From the NCBI GenBank assembly GCA_015680905.1, contig CM027381.1, positions 70,421,501 to 70,485,500 on the forward strand: 64,000 nucleotides of DNA. Direction: 5' to 3'. A model generated the notes under the pieces. It saw only the letters and a program-made list of their open reading frames with translations, did no database searches and was not told the DNA's origin. The stretch comes from Coptis chinensis. Lineage: Eukaryota > Streptophyta > Magnoliopsida > Ranunculales > Ranunculaceae. This document shows positions 54,141 to 63,690 of this stretch, one piece after another. The translations under genes were made by a program, and so were the position numbers. The first letter of the stretch is position 1; the number at the start of each line of letters is the position of its first letter.

Positions 54141-56940
54141 CATTTTGACCACTGTAGCAACATCAAGATTACTCATATGCCTGTAGAAGTATAGGACATA
54201 GCGAAGGCTACGACAGCCACGAGATACAGCAATAAATCCTGCCTCGGTCACTCCACAACTACCCCCCAGGGCAACATATTGATCAAAGGGGTCTTCTGGG
54301 AAGACGCGGAGCTCCTCCAGCAACTGACAGCTAGAACCAATAGCCTCAAGCTCTTTGTTTTCCATGGTGTATATTATCCAAAGTCGATGAAGATTTCGGC
54401 AATTTGGAAGGAGATGAGATAGTTCAGCCCTTTGCAGAGTAGCATCATGATAAGTGCTCAATTTAACCCTCGATTATGCCTCTTGTTTAGCCATCTTAGT
54501 AGACTAATAGTGTTTGTAAGTTATGTTTTATGATTCTATAGGTGAAAGAGAGAGTTTTGTAGAATATTAGAGAAAAAGGGGTAAAATGGAGTAATTCAGA
54601 GCATTAAGGATCACATGGGAAGCCCGTGGACAATCATGGAGAAGGCCAAGGAATTGAAGTCATTAAAGATGTGACTTGGACCTATTTTAAAGCCTATTTG
54701 GAAGTCTAAGGCCAAAAGATTCATTGCTTGGACCAAAGCCCGCAAAAGAGGATAGAAGGATGGAGCAAAAGAGACAAAATAGGCTTACGCGTCTGGGACG
54801 CATGGATCGAGCGTCCAGACGCATTGATCGCGTCTGAGACACATGAATCGTGCATCTAGACGCATGAATCGACATTGTAGCCAATTCTTTCTCAGTTTTG
54901 AAACGAAGTTGGACTCTAAAAGAAGTCTATTTGTATTAGGAAACAAATGACGGTTTGGAATGCTTCTAGAGCTCATTGTAACACCTATAAATAGAGGACC
55001 TAAGTGCCTTATGTAATTTGCCAATTCACTTATACTCTTGTCTCCAGAACTTGAGGCAGAGAGAGATTAATAATAAAAGATCGGTTTTAACTAGCTGAGT
55101 CTTAATAAATTAGTCTTTCTAGTCTTATGTTCTTCGACTCTTCTTCTTCTCGTTCTTTGTGTTCTTCCTTCTATATGGAAGACTAATCTTCTCCTTCAAG
55201 GGAGGAGATAAAGCCAGTGCTTAAGGTTTAATGATTCTTCTGGTACATGGTGTTCTTCAATCAGGTTAGTTTTTTATGTTTTTAGTTATTAGTTCCATTG
55301 CCCACACCAGGGGATGGAAGTATAGAATAGGGTTTATGTTTTGCAATATTAATATCATGCTAGTGTTCTTTACTTTTCTTCTAGTAGTATAGTTCTTTAG
55401 AGTTAGGGAAGTATTCTTTGTGTTGCCTTAGAAGGGGTAGCTTAGGGAGTGGCTGCCTAGGGGAAGTATTCTTTGTGTTTGCCTTAAGTGGTGATTCATT
55501 GAATGGCCGCCCTATTAGGAAGTACTCCTTGATGTTGCTCTCGGTAGTACATTGAATGGCAGCCCGAGCTTACATAAAAGGAAAGAAGATATTAATAGCA
55601 TAAACATAGGAACAACTTTAAGTAGAGTTAATTGTTAAGGATGTTTCGTCTAAGAGGGCATCGGCACTCGCTCGATTGCCTAATTGTAGTCTACTTGTAA
55701 GAACAACCATGAAGCAGAAGGTCATAGATTAAAAGTATTGGTGGATTCTAATATCTTGAATTCCCTCTCTTATAAATTCTCAATAGTTTAGTTAATTTAG
55801 TTTAGTTTAGCATTAGAATCTAAACTCTCTACAATCATAGTTTTTAATCTCTTAAACCCCCTTTCCAGTCCTGTCCTTCACATAACATACACTTAAAAGT
55901 GGAACGATACCCTACTCATCCTTTACTTATTGAGGGATAATTAGGTTTTGATACGCTTCTATTTTGTTCAACGACCATACACCATCTACATACACAAAAA
56001 GAAGCTTGTCACATCACTCAAATTCAAGAAAGTCAAGTTGGTGCAGGCACAATATAGTGCATGGAGGCAGAGGAAATTGGCATCCCATAATCCCGAAAGT
56101 AAGTGTCATTTCTTGAGGCTACTTAATACTTGTTCAAGTTGCACGTACTGCCGACCAGTAAGATCTTGCAACAATGACCCAGTTCTAAGCTGCGTAAGTT
56201 GAGGAGCTCGCACAAGTAAAAACTGTAACTGTTCCAAGATGACATTCTTATTTACTTTCAAGAGTCAAGACCTTCAGCGACTTGCACCTTGCTACAAGTT
56301 TCTCAAGAGCATCATAACTTACATCGCTCTGCATATTTGCAAAGTTCAGAACTTCCAAAGAAGTGAATTTTTCTGGAAAGCAACTCAACCAGGTGCCTCC
56401 AAGCTTATCAATGCCATTCTCCTGTATATCCAGCTCTGTCAAGTTTTTGCAATGAGTTGCAATAGCTAGAAGCTCGTCCGTACTAACTCCCTCACAACTC
56501 ACAAGAGATAGTGCTCTAAAGTTTGGGAAAGATTGAGACAAAAACTCCAAACTCTCATCACTGATAACCATCCTCTTGAGGCGAAGCTCTTCGAGAAATG
56601 GATACGACGATGCGAAAATCCCCAACCATGGATGAATATCAGCACCATAATTAGGTGGAACAAGATTAAAATCTAAGAATCTAGGCTTCCCTTTCAACGT
56701 AACACTTCGAATATTTGGAAATCTATAAACAACAATCTCAGGTGAAACTGAGTAACAATTTCCTATAAAAACATGAGTCCTACTCCATCTTTCTGCATTA
56801 TACCAATCTTTGCAAACATGAGAAACAAAACTTCTATCCTTTTTAGACTTCAAAGACACTAACACACTTTCCAACACTTCATCTGGAAACGGAGAGAATC
56901 TTTCCTCTTCAGGCGAATCTCTTCTCCTCTTTAAATCCAT
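54141..56940 (-). pseudogene. TIR1/AFB auxin-receptor F-box fragment, captured and split by a solo LTR
   Basis: On the minus strand ATG at 56938-56940 starts MDLKRRRDSPEEERFSPFPD EVLESVLV, an F-box start, followed by DRSFVSHVCKDWYNAERWSR and VFIGNCYSVSPEIVVYRFPN. LTLKGKPRFLDFNLVP, LEELRLKRMVISDESLEFLS and LVSCEGVSTDELLAIATHC follow. These are hallmark TIR1/AFB blocks of the F-box and first leucine-rich repeats. A frameshift follows at about 56247; RAPQLTQLRTGS and LSGLWDANF continue in another frame to TFLNLS at 56018. The solo LTR interrupts here. After it, from 54447, come RAELSHLLPNCRNLHRLWII, LEELRVFPEDPF, GVTEAGFIAVSRGCRSLRYV and VATVVK, where the similarity ends. About 410 of roughly 580 residues are represented. 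TIR1/AFBs bind auxin with Aux/IAA proteins in the SCF ligase. This copy cannot make one. Confidence 0.92.
54448..56011 (+). mobile_element. Athila-type solo LTR, 1564 bp, inside the captured receptor gene
   Basis: It starts TGATAAGTGCTCAATTTAAC and ends AAGAAGCTTGTCA, with a perfect 5-bp duplication CATCA (54443-54447 and 56012-56016). It is homologous over its length to the minus-strand LTR at 15151-19149. It contains a TATA box CACCTATAAATAGAGGACC near 54985-55005 and a region with repeated GCGTC(T/C)(G/A)(G/A)(G/A)ACGCA-type palindromic words near 54788-54870. No PBS, PPT or interior is present, so it formed by recombination between two LTRs. Confidence 0.93.
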
Positions 56941-57008
56941 AATAACTCAAATCTTGTAATCTTATCTCAAAACTCAATTAGAAACGAAATAAATTAATAC
57001 CAACACTC

Positions 57009-57290
57009 CTAATGATCAAAAAAATCATTTCTTTTTATCATTTGACAGTAGAAAACCAAATGCCGGATAATAAAAATTGATGAAACATTTGCTTCAATAG
57101 TACACACATCCTCTTTCATACCATTTTCGCAATCCAATTCACTATTATTCCCTCTAAGCTGCTCAGAACCCAACCCAGAATGATTATCTTCACACCTCAA
57201 GTCTTGCTTCCCTTCAAAGTCGATAACTTTAGGTGAAACCACCTCCTCAGAGCCCGAAATAGCAAAACTCGTTTAGTAATATAAGTATTA
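57009..57290 (-). pseudogene. Unrecognised coding-like fragment between PBS and receptor fragment
   Basis: The minus-strand frame reads SGSEEVVSPKVIDFEGKQDL, CEDNHSGLGSEQLRGNNSEL and DVCTIEANVSSIFIIRHLV. It is acidic and hydrophilic at first, then hydrophobic, and it ends at TGA near 57009. It may be a further captured exon or part of an old gag. I recognise no domain. Confidence 0.35.
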
Positions 57291-57415
57291 TTCTTAATAA
57301 GATGACAGTGGATTATTTTTCTCTGGAAAGGTACCACCTTTCTTTGGTTTTTCTAAACCCCAAATAGTGTTGGCGACCAGATTTTCTTCTCACCCACCTC
57401 TCTCTACTTATCGAT

Positions 57416-57434
57416 CTCCACAGATGGTGCCATT
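57416..57434 (-). promoter_or_regulatory. Primer-binding site of the chimeric element
   Basis: On the minus strand AATGGCACCATCTGTGGAG follows the LTR end ACA directly. It resembles the TGGCRCCRTCTGTGG-type sites of plant gypsy elements, including that at 44408. Confidence 0.85.
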
Positions 57435-57723
57435 TGTCGCACCCAATTCTGTGACCTATAACTTTACTCGTATTCCGGCTCTCATTTTGGATCGGCTGCA
57501 CCAATTAGGTTGCCTACGTACCTATTTCGGGATCAAGCCGCCGTAGTTCACCTCTCTTTCCTCACCCCTCTCTACCTCCATTATGAGCTCCCTCTCTCTC
57601 TCCTCGCCTTTTTTTCTTTTTATATCCCTCTCTTAGGTTCACTTCATGGGGCATAGTATGGTATTGGGCCTATTCTCTGGGCCCAATACATGCTATGGTC
57701 CATCTATGAAAACGGCTACTACA
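57435..57723 (-). repeat. Chimeric element 5' LTR
   Basis: Same length as the partner at 50370 and about 95 percent identical by eye. Most differences are transitions. Confidence 0.92.
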
Positions 57724-57728
57724 GCTCT

Positions 57729-58390
57729 CTCAAGCTCATAGGCTTCTTAGCCTCTACAGTTCTTACTAGTTGATGATCTACAACTCTAGGCTCAACTCAG
57801 TGAGAGCGCTCTCCGTGAGCAACATGCTTTCTTAAGATAACACGCTCACTTGAGCTCATAGGCTTCTCAGCCTCTACAGTTCTTACTAGTTAATGACCTA
57901 CAACTCAAGGCTCAACTCAGTGAGAACACTTTCCGTGAGCAACACGCTTTCTTAAGATAACATGCTCACTCGAGCTCATATGATTCTTAGCCTCTACATT
58001 TCTTACTAGTTGATGACCTACAACTCTAGGCTCAACTCAGTGAGAACGCTCTCCATGAGCAACACGCTTTTTTAAGCTAACACGCTCACTCGATCTCATA
58101 GGCTTCTCAGCTTCTACTGTTCTTACTAGTTGATGACCTACAACTCTAGGCTCAACTCAGCGAGAACGCTTTCCGCGAGCAACACACTTTCTTAAGCTAA
58201 CACGCTCACTCAAGCTCATAGGCTTCTCAGCCTCTACAGTTCTTACTAGTTGATGACCTACAACTCTAGACTCAACTTAGCGAAAACACTCTCCGTGAGC
58301 AATACATTTCTTCAGCTAGCATGCCCACTCGAGCTTGTAGGCCTCTTACCCTCTACATTTCTTATTTGTTGAAGACCTACATCCCTAGGC
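57729..58390 (+). repeat. Array of 120-bp tandem repeats in the Tat 3' region
   Basis: CTCATAGGCTTCT(T/C)AGCCTC recurs at 57736, 57856, 57976, 58096 and 58216 with exact 120-bp spacing, and a sixth, diverged unit follows. Each unit contains CTTACTAGTTGATGACCTAC and CAACTCAGTGAGAACGCT. Confidence 0.93.
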
Positions 58391-58757
58391 TGCAATGATG
58401 CGATGACAAAATAATATGTGAAAGTAGTTGGACATAAGCAAAATACATGCATTCCATAACAAGATAAACGAACTACCTGAACAAACTCAGGAAACTAGTT
58501 CATAAATCAACCGCTCTGTTGGGTCTACCAAGAAATCCAGATCGGTTTGACTACAAGTTGTGAAACTATTGAACTGCCACCTACGTGGAAACCAGTTTGT
58601 TCTGTATCTTTGCAACTATAAAGAAAGGCGAACTGCCCAGGCAAGCCCAGGCCACCAGTTCTATTGTTATACAATCAAGTAAAAGCTGAAATCGGGAAAG
58701 ATAATTCAAAAATAACTCACCACTTAAACCAAGGAATAAGACATAAAGAAACAAGGG
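58391..58757 (-). other. Tat 3' region, likely 3' untranslated part of antisense module B
   Basis: No coding sequence. It shares words with 60710-60960 (CTGAACAAACT-AG-ACTAGTTCAT, CTGTTGGG), so it belongs to the duplicated module. Confidence 0.6.
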
Positions 58758-60177
58758 TCAAGCATCAAGAGTAATGTGCTTATTGTCAACAGGCGCTTCA
58801 GCTCGCTCAGCAGGAGCAGCACTGGTCGACGAAATGTTACTCGCATCTCCTGGCACAACAAGCACATTTGTACCCAGAACCCCACCATCGCGCTCTTCTT
58901 TCAACTCAAAGTACATCTCCTCCAGCATTGCATAGTCTCCACACACTCGGTTATACACCCCTGAGCCTTTCGTGCAACTAAGGGTGGAATTTGAGCCGAG
59001 GGCTCAGAGCTCGGCTTGGGCTTGGCTCGTTTAAGCTCGGCTCGAGCTCGCTCGTTTACTATATGAGCCGAGCTCGAGCTCAAATAAAAGCTCGTGTAAC
59101 AAATGAGCTTGATGAAGCTCGGCTCGTTTAGTTCAAATAGCATATTTATAGTGTAAAATAACCAAGGGCTTGGAGCTCGGGTTGGGCTTGGCTCGTTTAA
59201 GCTCGGCTCGAGCTCACTCGTTTAACTATATGAGCCGAGCTCGAGCTCAATTTAAAGCTCGTGTAATTAGCGAGCCGAGCTTGAGCATGATAAAGCTCGG
59301 CTTGTTTAGCTCGAATTCCACCCTTACGTGCAACTGACTGACAATGCTTAGCGTACTCAGTCACTACAGCAAGCTTCTCCCACAAATCAATCATCGAGCT
59401 GACCAACAACAACTTCTCATCTACAACGTCCTGATGTTTTTTCAGCAAAGCCGTCAATTCCTTCCTATCAGCCTCCCATGCAGCCCGCATGCTTACTAGC
59501 TCTTCTTTAGCTGTGCCCACATTACTTTCGACATTATCAACACGTTGGATGGTATGCTTCAACTTGTCATACCCAGCAAGGAACTGCAAACAGAACATCA
59601 ACGTTACGTCCACTAATAAAACAACAAGAAACCAAACAAGATGAAGAGCTTACCAAGCAACACGCCATGTCCATGGTCTCCAGAGTCTTCCCTAAGTCTT
59701 CATCTCCAAGCTCTTCCTTGTCACCATCCAAAACAATCCCCTCCAGAAGACAAGTCGCTATGGGTGCTGAGTGGAAGCTACAATTATAACGTTTAACCAT
59801 ACGCTTCTTCCCCGTCTTCCCAATATAGAAGAACTCCCTTCCCAGTTCGTTAGCACGCTTCCCCAAGGACCCAATTGCAGAGCTCTCACCAGCAACACCT
59901 TTTCCCTTGCCCAGTACGCCACGGTCCTTCGTGTTCAGATCGCTCCCACCCCTATGATTAGGGGACTTGAACACTACACCTCCAGTTCGCTCGTGCGAAC
60001 AAGAAGTAAAGCGACCCTCAGCTTTGGACTGTTTGGTACTCCTCGAGCCAGAAACAACCGCCTTCTGTTGACCATGATCACACTGACGACGAGGCACAAA
60101 TTCAATCTCATCCATCACAAGGGGGATGCCTCCCTCGCCCCTCCATCGTCATGAGCATTTTCACGTCGCCTGGCCAT
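58758..60177 (-). pseudogene. Antisense Tat gene, module B (duplicate of the second half)
   Basis: The minus strand reads from ATG 60177 MARRRENAHDDGGAREASPL, then after a one-base slip in a C run DEIEFVPRRQCDHGQQKAVV. The RELGREFFYIGKTGKKRMVK-type block and VLDGDKEELGDEDLGKTLET MDMACCL follow. An intron of 70 bp (59584-59653, GTAAGC and TTTGCAG borders) joins CCL in frame to FLAGYDKLKHTIQRVDNVES. A coiled-coil-like region follows (EELVSMRAAWEADRKELTAL) up to AKHCQSVAR. A hAT MITE (58979-59326) interrupts here. Beyond it YAMLEEMYFELKEERDGGVL and a Ser/Ala-rich tail end at about 58758. It matches module A (60996-62290) block by block. The function of this antisense protein is unknown. Confidence 0.75.
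58979..59326. mobile_element. hAT-type MITE, 348 bp, GAGCTCG-rich, in antisense module B
   Basis: Both ends read inward TAAGGGTGGAATT(T/C)GAGC, and a perfect 8-bp duplication CGTGCAAC flanks it (58971-58978 and 59327-59334). The interior is a tandem pair of ~175-bp halves full of GCTCGGCTCGAGCTCG-type words that can fold back on themselves. Confidence 0.92.
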
Positions 60178-60995
60178 TATGCACTCTAAAGACAACCCAA
60201 CGTTCAACAAATCAACACGAAGGTAAGCCCATCTTATTAAAAAGGAAAGAAAAGCAATTAAAGAAACCGACCTGGAACGATCAAAGAGCTTGGACAAGAA
60301 CCTTGGAGGATAACTTGAAGAAAATTCAGAGCAAATACCCCTGAACTTCTTACAAAAGTTCATTTTATGTTCAAATGTGTCCCTTCCCAAGACACACCAT
60401 TAATGCTTCGAAACCCTAAATGACACGTCACATGGCTCAAGCAAATCAACACGAAGGCAATCCCATCGAAAAGCGCTTGCTATAAGTAAGACGTTCACCC
60501 GACCTCTCAAGTTACATTGCCTTAACACCTTTCACTATTCGGACCTACAATGCTAGGACCGATTAAAGAATAGGACGCTCAGTCAGGATCACAGGCTACT
60601 TAGCCTCTTAGCCTCACCAACTCTTACCAGGGGAAGCCTACAAAGCTAAGCAGGTACAACAACATCACAAAAATAGCATTCAGAACATCACAGAAATAAG
60701 CAAGAAGAAGAAGCATCCATTTCATAAAGACAAAAGAACGAATTGCCTGAACAAACTTAGACACTAGTTCATCTACTAACTGAGCTGTTGGGACATCCCA
60801 GAAAACCTAACTCGGTTAGCCAGCATTCATCACACCACGAACTCCCCAGAACAATCCGGGAAGCCAGCTCGTTCAAGGTACAACAAAGGAAAACCACTAT
60901 CTAAAGCGAGCTGCCTAGGTTTCCCTAGGAAACTAGCTCTAATGTATCACAACTTACAAAATCAACACAAGCAAAAACACTCATAACTCTCCAAT
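60178..60995 (-). other. Spacer between antisense modules, with a stray diverged 120-bp unit
   Basis: No gene. At 60545-60660 the words GGACGCTCAGTCAGGATCAC, AGGCTACTTAGCCTC and CAACTCTTACCAGGGGAAGC recall the 120-bp unit of 57729-58390. At 60710-60960 it resembles 58440-58720. So the spacer belongs to the duplication. Confidence 0.55.
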
Positions 60996-63338
60996 TTAAG
61001 AAACAACATACAAATTCTCAGTGGACAAGGGCTCCAGGTCGCCTTCCACGGTGTTCCCATCACCAACAACAGTTGATGCACCAACATCATTCACTTCCAA
61101 GGACCCACCAGGAGCGACCTCCTCGCTATGGGGCTCAATAACCTCCAGAGTAGTTGCAGCTAAGACAGGAGCATCACATACATCCTTCCAATACGTGTAA
61201 CACTGGTGTACTGGAAACTCCGCATTCATGCTCCTCCTTTAAAGCCTTGTATTCTGCCTCCAGCTCGAGATAGTCAACATCCAGAACTTTGTAAGCCTTA
61301 GTAGCCTTCCGGGCGACATCCTTACAATGTTAGGCATAACCAGTCACCCTGTTAAGCTCCACCTTCACCACACTAAGCTCCAGCTTTGCCCCCTCAAGGT
61401 CGTTGCTCATCATGATCTTCATCTCCAAGCAAATGATCCGGTGTTGTATCTTTAGTTCCTCGAGCTCCTTGAGGTCAATGGAGTGAACGTCTTGGGAATT
61501 CCTCAAATCTTCCATCAACTTTTTTACAGACTCCTTTTCTGATTTAGCAATCTGAGCGATCTCTTTCAACTTCTGGTATCCGCTCACAAGCTACACAAAC
61601 AAAAGTACAACAACAGTCAGTCCCCGAAGTTCATATAAATAACTAACAAGTAAGCTCTGTGGAGTGTCACTTACCAAACAGTGAGCAAGATCTATTCGCT
61701 TCAGATTTTAAGCAAGGTCCTTGGAATCCAGCTCTTTACGGTTGCCATCAAGAGCCATATGATCAATCATATAGGCTGCAATCTTGCTCAACTTGTAGCT
61801 GACATCAGTTCGCTTTACCGTTTGTTGCACCCCGTGGTCGTCCACATACACCACCTGGCGATCAAAGTTGTCCTCCACCACGACAGACTTCCCACTCGTC
61901 TTACTTGGGACCCTCACCTTAACTGTCGAACTGCGGTCCCGAGGCACTGGTGGTTGGCTCTGTCCGACCCTAAAAGTCTCCAGATCCAAGATACTCAGGT
62001 CGGGCGCAGCCCTCGACCTGGAACTACGAGTTTTACCCCCAACTCGTTCACCACCAGCCGCACCTCCAACACCGGAGCTGCCCCCGATAACATGCTCCGG
62101 GGCCCTAGTAATCTTAGTAGCTCTCTGCCCAGCCGCATCAGCTTTCTTCTTCAGCGAACTGCTTCGCTCGCGAGGCATGAAGTCGATCTCCTCCAAGTCA
62201 AAGGGAGCGCTGCTGGACCCCCTTCCCCCTTCAGGTCGTCTACTCGACCCACCAGCTCCCGAGGCCCTAGCACCTCCCGTGGATCACCCCTGACCAGGAC
62301 GGGTTCGGTTTCTTTCCTCCCTGGTCACCAGATCGTTATTGCTCCTCTCCATCACTGATTCACTGGAAGCTTCACAGATAACTAGGCCCCGAGCCCTTTT
62401 CTTTTGATTCTTCCTCTTTTCCTTGATCACGCGATATCCTCTTTCCACAAAGTAGTTTGCTACTTCGGGCAGTTTCTCCCGTTTCTGAGCTCGAGTTAGC
62501 TTTGCAAATTTCTCTATCACCCCATGTTTGGTTTCCTTTTTGATAACGACCTCTGCAAAACCAACACAGAAGCATGTCAAATGCAAAATCAATAATTAGA
62601 ACATCACAACAATAAGACAATACACTAGTACCAACCCGCAAAGTTCCAGACCCTAGTATGTACGCCAAATCCTCTGGCATAGTAATTCCAAACTAACAAC
62701 AATGCCTTTCTCTCCCAAGGCACATTGCTCACACCGTCCAGCATGCTAGACTTTTTCGTCACCATTTGCAAGCTAAAGTTATAAGCGCGAGATCGCTTTA
62801 TAGAGAAATGCTCAATAATGTCAGCGACCCCTATGCGATAATCACCACTTGCATTCAGCAGGTCGAACACCCTAAGCAGTTGCCAGGTATTACCCACAAA
62901 CTGGCAAGGTGCTTTCTCATAAAAGTTCAAAAACTCACAAGTCAACTTCGAGAACGGTATCCTCATACCAGCCCTCAGTTGCCCCTCGCAGACTTCTACC
63001 CCGTAGTTCGATGGTATGTACCTCTCACTGAAAACATTTGCATCCTCTCCCAGTTCGTGTATCTCCAGGTCGCTTACATTTATACCATAAGCTTCCCTTA
63101 GATCGGCGAACGCTTTCACAGCACGTTTACCTACAACCCAAAGAGGCAACCCACTAGAAGACGACCTCTCATCGCAACTAGATATTCTAGCTACAACAAC
63201 CACAAAGTCAGATCGTACATCCTCCTCCTCATCCTCACTCCCAAAGCCCACTGAATTCTCTTTATCTTCCTCCAACTCACTACAACTCAATGATACTTCT
63301 CGAATCTTCTCAGATCGAGTATCATCAGAATCGGACAT
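60996..63338 (-). pseudogene. Antisense spliced gene of the Tat element, gypsy-type transposon domain
   Basis: Exon 1 (63338-62636, minus) starts MSDSDDTRSEKIREVSLSCS and has an acidic N terminus. It then has a domain with RYIPSNYGVEVCEGQLRAGM RIPFSKLTCEFLNFYEKAPC and QFVGNTWQLLRVFDLL, the pattern of the plant putative gypsy-type transposon domain. An 83-bp intron (62553-62635) joins it in frame to VVIKKETKHGVIEKFAKLTR and a basic stretch (EKRKNQKKRARG). A TGA at 62284-62286 interrupts. The frame continues LEEIDFMPRERSSSLKKKAD and DVSYKLSKIAAYMIDHMALD. A second stop (61708-61710) precedes an 84-bp intron (61591-61674), then comes a coiled-coil-like exon (KLMEDLRNSQDVHSIDLKEL), a third stop and a frameshifted acidic end. 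It runs opposite to pol, as known for some Tat elements. Role unknown. Three nonsense codons suggest decay. Confidence 0.8.
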
Positions 63339-63528
63339 CCCCTTTTTTCTTAACGATTACCAATCATAAACAAGAAAAGCTACAAACGACCCACCAACTG
63401 AATGCAAAAAGCAAGGGCAGAAGAAAAATGGTGAGCAACAATGGCAGAAGAACTAACCTGAGAAACCCTAGCCTTGCATTTTTGCTGGAGGAGAAACAAA
63501 AAATGACTTTTTAGATCTCTAAATTTGG

Positions 63529-63535
63529 TTTTATA
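63529..63535 (-). promoter_or_regulatory. Probable TATA box of the antisense gene
   Basis: TATAAAA on the minus strand, about 190 bp upstream of the ATG at 63338. Confidence 0.6.
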
Positions 63536-63673
63536 CAACCGACCCTTCAGTTCCCAATGCATGTCATGATTGCACCTTATACTCTAGACGACACGCCCCC
63601 TACAGCGTTGTCTTTTCAAAATCCCGAAAAAAGAGGCGGTGATTTTTTCTCTACACAACTGCTCAGATTCTCC

Positions 63674-63690
63674 CACGTGCCAGCCACGTG
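63674..63690 (-). promoter_or_regulatory. Pair of G-boxes upstream of the antisense gene
   Basis: CACGTG at 63674-63679 and again at 63685-63690, about 140 bp upstream of the TATA box. G-boxes bind plant bZIP and bHLH factors, so the antisense gene may respond to light, ABA or stress. They lie between the antisense gene and the 3' LTR. Confidence 0.55.

Larger units (their letters stand above)
50370..57723 (-). mobile_element. Non-autonomous LTR retrotransposon carrying host gene fragments, 7354 bp
   Basis: Two 289-bp LTRs (50370-50658 and 57435-57723) differ at about 15 positions. A perfect 5-bp duplication GCTCT flanks the element (50365-50369 and 57724-57728). On the minus strand the LTR runs TGTAGTATCC...GGGTGTGACA. 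A PBS follows the right-hand LTR and a PPT precedes the left-hand one, so transcription runs right to left. No gag, protease, RT or integrase motif was found. The interior contains, in transcription order, an unknown short frame, a TIR1/AFB receptor fragment, a P4-ATPase fragment, and about 2.3 kb of short tandem repeats. A solo LTR (54448-56011) was inserted later. Removing it leaves about 5.8 kb. Movement would need proteins from another element; the PBS class (TGGCACCATCTGTGG) resembles that of gypsy elements. Confidence 0.92.

Noticed and set aside
61681-62358. A 225-codon + strand frame in the Tat 3' region
   Set aside because: It overlaps antisense module A, which has supported introns and a paralogous copy. 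The + frame has no motif and no counterpart in module B.
58758-63338. Reading the antisense genes as host genes
   Set aside because: They lie between pol and the PPT of the Tat element, contain a gypsy-type transposon domain and match known antisense ORFs of this lineage, so an element origin is simpler.
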